Positions 5,678 through 7,169 of a DNA stretch of 7,169 bases are shown here, piece after piece. Within the stretch, counting starts at the first letter, position 1. Every line of letters begins with the position of its first letter. The notes beneath the pieces were generated by a model, which saw nothing but the letters and a program-made list of their open reading frames with translations, was not told the origin of the DNA and searched no databases. Both the position numbers and the translations under genes were made by a program. Source of the stretch: Trueperaceae bacterium (GTDB lineage Bacteria > Deinococcota > Deinococci > Deinococcales > Trueperaceae); NCBI GenBank assembly GCA_024636105.1, contig JAGXHO010000123.1, positions 1 through 7,169 on the forward strand, in the 5' to 3' direction.

Positions 5678-6777
5678 CGGCGCCGATCGCGGTCGTCGGC
5701 GGCGGGCACTCCGGGTTCGGGCTCGCTGGCGACCTTGCGCTTCGTGGGTTCGACGTCCGCCTGTGCGAGCACCCCGACTTCGCGGGCGCGATCGAGCCGG
5801 TCCAACGCGCAGGCGGGATCGGGGTCCGAGGCGTCACCGGCGAGGGGCACGCGGCGCTCGGGATGGCGACGACCGATGCGGGCGCGGCCCTGGAGGGCGT
5901 GGCGCTCGCCTTCGTCGTGGTGCCCGCGTACGCCCACGAGCCCATGGCGCGCCTGCTGGCGCCGCACGTGCGCGCCGACCTCACGGTCGTGCTCATGCCC
6001 GGCAACGCCGGCGGCGCGTTCGCGTTCCGCCGCTCCCTGACCGCCTACGGTGCGCCGCCGGTGGTCGTCGCCGAGGCGGCGTCGTTCGTCTTCGCGTGCA
6101 AGAAGGACGGACCGGGCGGCGTCTGGATCCGCGGCGCCAAGCGCGGCCTCCCGGTCGGCGTCCTGCCCGCCGACGCGACCGACGCCGTGATGGCGCTCCT
6201 GCACCCGCTCTACCCGGAGCTCGTCGCCGCCGGCGACGTGCTGGAGACCAGCCTCGCGAACGCGAACCACGTCGCGCACCCGCCGGCGCTGTTACTGAAC
6301 GTCGCGCGGATCGAGGCGCAGGGTGGTGATTACAGCTTCTTCCACGAGGGCATGACGCCCTCGGTCGGGCGTCTGACCGAGGTGGTCGACGCCGAGCGGA
6401 TGGCGGTCGTCGCCGCGCTCGGCTACGCACCCGAGTCGACGCTGGAGCAGTTGACGCGCTTCTACGGCGACCGGGGGTTCGGGGGGGCCACCTACTACGA
6501 AGCGGTCCACACCACACCGGTGCACGGCGCGGCGCGCGCGCCGTCCTCGATCGACCACCGCTACTTCACCGAGGACCTGCCGTACGGTCTGGTGCCCGTC
6601 GCCGCGATCGGTGCCGCGCTGGGCATCCCCATGCCGGTCACGAACGGATTGATCGACGTGGTGGGGGCGGTGTCGGGCACGGATTTCCGCGCGAGCGGAC
6701 GGACGCTCGAGGCGCTCGGTCTGGTCGGCATGGACGCCGCCGCGATGCGCGCCTTCGCGCGCACGGGGAGCGTGTGA
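5674..6777 (+). CDS. Octopine/nopaline (opine) dehydrogenase-family protein
   Basis: This is a 367-residue NAD(P)-dependent enzyme. The family reversibly joins the amino group of an amino acid to a 2-oxo acid by reductive condensation. An N-terminal Rossmann domain begins at once: IAVVGGGHSGFGLA with G9, G11 and G14, then E32 at the end of the second strand, which favours NAD over NADP (inference). P109-G110-N111-A112-G113-G114 matches the family's PG..GG turn. The C-terminal Octopine_DH domain starts near 185 and carries N198 and H202 (NHVAH), then the stretch SSIDHRYFTEDLPYGLVP with R296 and D301. The His-Asp pair and the N..H and R..D spacings match those I recall for Arthrobacter N-(1-carboxyethyl)norvaline dehydrogenase. 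The start codon is GTG. Both ends overlap neighbours by four bases, so it is co-translated with the importer. The direction of the reaction and the substrate are unknown. Confidence 0.9.
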   Translation: MTAPIAVVGGGHSGFGLAGDLALRGFDVRLCEHPDFAGAIEPVQRAGGIGVRGVTGEGHAALGMATTDAGAALEGVALAFVVVPAYAHEPMARLLAPHVRADLTVVLMPGNAGGAFAFRRSLTAYGAPPVVVAEAASFVFACKKDGPGGVWIRGAKRGLPVGVLPADATDAVMALLHPLYPELVAAGDVLETSLANANHVAHPPALLLNVARIEAQGGDYSFFHEGMTPSVGRLTEVVDAERMAVVAALGYAPESTLEQLTRFYGDRGFGGATYYEAVHTTPVHGAARAPSSIDHRYFTEDLPYGLVPVAAIGAALGIPMPVTNGLIDVVGAVSGTDFRASGRTLEALGLVGMDAAAMRAFARTGSV

Positions 6778-7169
6778 GCGACCTCGTGCTCGACGCCATC
6801 CCGCTGACCGACGTCGCCTGGCAGCACCGCGAGGTACGCGCCGAGATCGACGCGGCGTTCAAGACCCTGACCGAAGACCAGACGTGCGACGGCGCCCGGT
6901 TCGCCCACGAACTGGAACGGGCCTTCGAGGCCCGCTTCGGCACCCCATGGCACGCGGTGACCGCGCAGTCGGGGTTGGCCGCGCAGGCGCTGCTCCTGCG
7001 GGCGTGGGGCATCGGGCCGGGCGATGAGGTCGTGACGGTGCCCAACAGCGACCTCGCCACCACCGCGGCGATCAGCCACGTCGGCGCGCGATTCGTGCTC
7101 GCCGACGTCGCTCCCGGCACCTTCCACCTCGACCCGGACGCCGCCGCCCGGGCGATCACGAAGCGGACG
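6774..7169 (+). CDS. DegT/DnrJ/EryC1/StrS-family aminotransferase homologue, partial (5' part)
   Basis: The first 132 codons are open to the window edge; full members are about 370-400 residues. The start is GTG in a GTGA overlap with the dehydrogenase stop. The nearest purine run (GGGGAG, 6765-6770) is only three bases away, so an in-frame GTG at 6786 is an alternative. The family hallmarks are IPLTDVAWQH (9-18), FEARFG (51-56), WGIGPGDEVVTVP (78-90), ISHVGARFVLADV (100-112) and LDPDAAARAITKRT (119-132). These match the fold-type I PLP enzymes that aminate keto-sugars. Two cofactor-site motifs differ from the common forms: the usual SGT is S66-G67-L68, and the position often Phe or Trp in the P-x-x-T-[FW] region holds D93. 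The PLP-binding lysine lies beyond the window, so catalytic competence cannot be judged. The substrate may or may not be a sugar. Confidence 0.88.
   Translation, partial: MSDLVLDAIPLTDVAWQHREVRAEIDAAFKTLTEDQTCDGARFAHELERAFEARFGTPWHAVTAQSGLAAQALLLRAWGIGPGDEVVTVPNSDLATTAAISHVGARFVLADVAPGTFHLDPDAAARAITKRT

Noticed and set aside
5763..6329. Second plus-strand frame inside the dehydrogenase gene
   Set aside because: The translation is Arg/Ala-rich with no motifs, while the dehydrogenase frame has all family landmarks.
6473..6487. Runs of five and seven G in the dehydrogenase gene as a phase-variation tract
   Set aside because: The frame is intact across them and encodes a sensible family sequence. 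A seven-base run is unremarkable in G+C-rich DNA.
140..6777. Assignment as a staphylopine-type (Cnt) metallophore operon
   Set aside because: The importer and an opine dehydrogenase are present, but no nicotianamine-synthase-like or racemase gene is in the window. The dehydrogenase resembles the general octopine dehydrogenase family, so a metal role is only a hypothesis.

Overview
The window is one compact, all-plus-strand gene set from a G+C-rich bacterium. Third codon positions are almost always G or C, and long antisense shadow frames are common. Five of the seven genes use GTG or TTG starts. The solute-binding protein has an ordinary Sec signal peptide rather than a lipoprotein signal, which suggests an organism with a periplasm-like compartment. 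A Deinococcota (Trueperaceae-like) or another high-GC diderm lineage fits this better than a classical actinobacterium. The taxonomy is inference only.

Layout: (1) 1-139 is a leader with a possible promoter, an operator-like 16-bp palindrome, a stem-loop and a ribosome binding site. (2) 140-1741 encodes a family 5 (Dpp/Opp-type) substrate-binding protein. (3) 1742-1884 is an intergenic spacer with a perfect 13-bp GC-rich hairpin and no U-tract. (4) 1885-5677 encodes the rest of a complete peptide/opine/nickel-type ABC importer: two permeases and two ATPases, with gaps of 13 and 2 nt and an 8-nt overlap. (5) 5674-6777 encodes an octopine/nopaline dehydrogenase-family enzyme whose start overlaps the second ATPase by 4 nt. 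(6) 6774-7169 is the 5' part of a DegT/DnrJ/EryC1/StrS-family PLP aminotransferase homologue, cut by the window end; its start overlaps the dehydrogenase by 4 nt.

The overlaps imply that transporter, dehydrogenase and aminotransferase homologue are translated as one coupled unit. Family knowledge gives two readings. The importer may bring in an N-(carboxyalkyl)amino compound (opine-like) that the dehydrogenase cleaves to an amine and an oxo acid. Alternatively the dehydrogenase may make such a compound, with the importer recovering it, as in the staphylopine/pseudopaline metallophore systems that also pair a Dpp-type importer with an opine dehydrogenase. No nicotianamine-synthase-like gene is in the window, so the metallophore reading is unsupported here. 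The substrate is unknown.

Most unusual points: the seven-copy 9-bp repeat that gives the first ATPase a (Asp-Val-Ala)7 tail right before the next gene's start; the operator-like palindrome and leader hairpin; the hairpin between the binding-protein and permease genes; and the linkage of an opine dehydrogenase with an aminotransferase homologue that has altered cofactor-site motifs.
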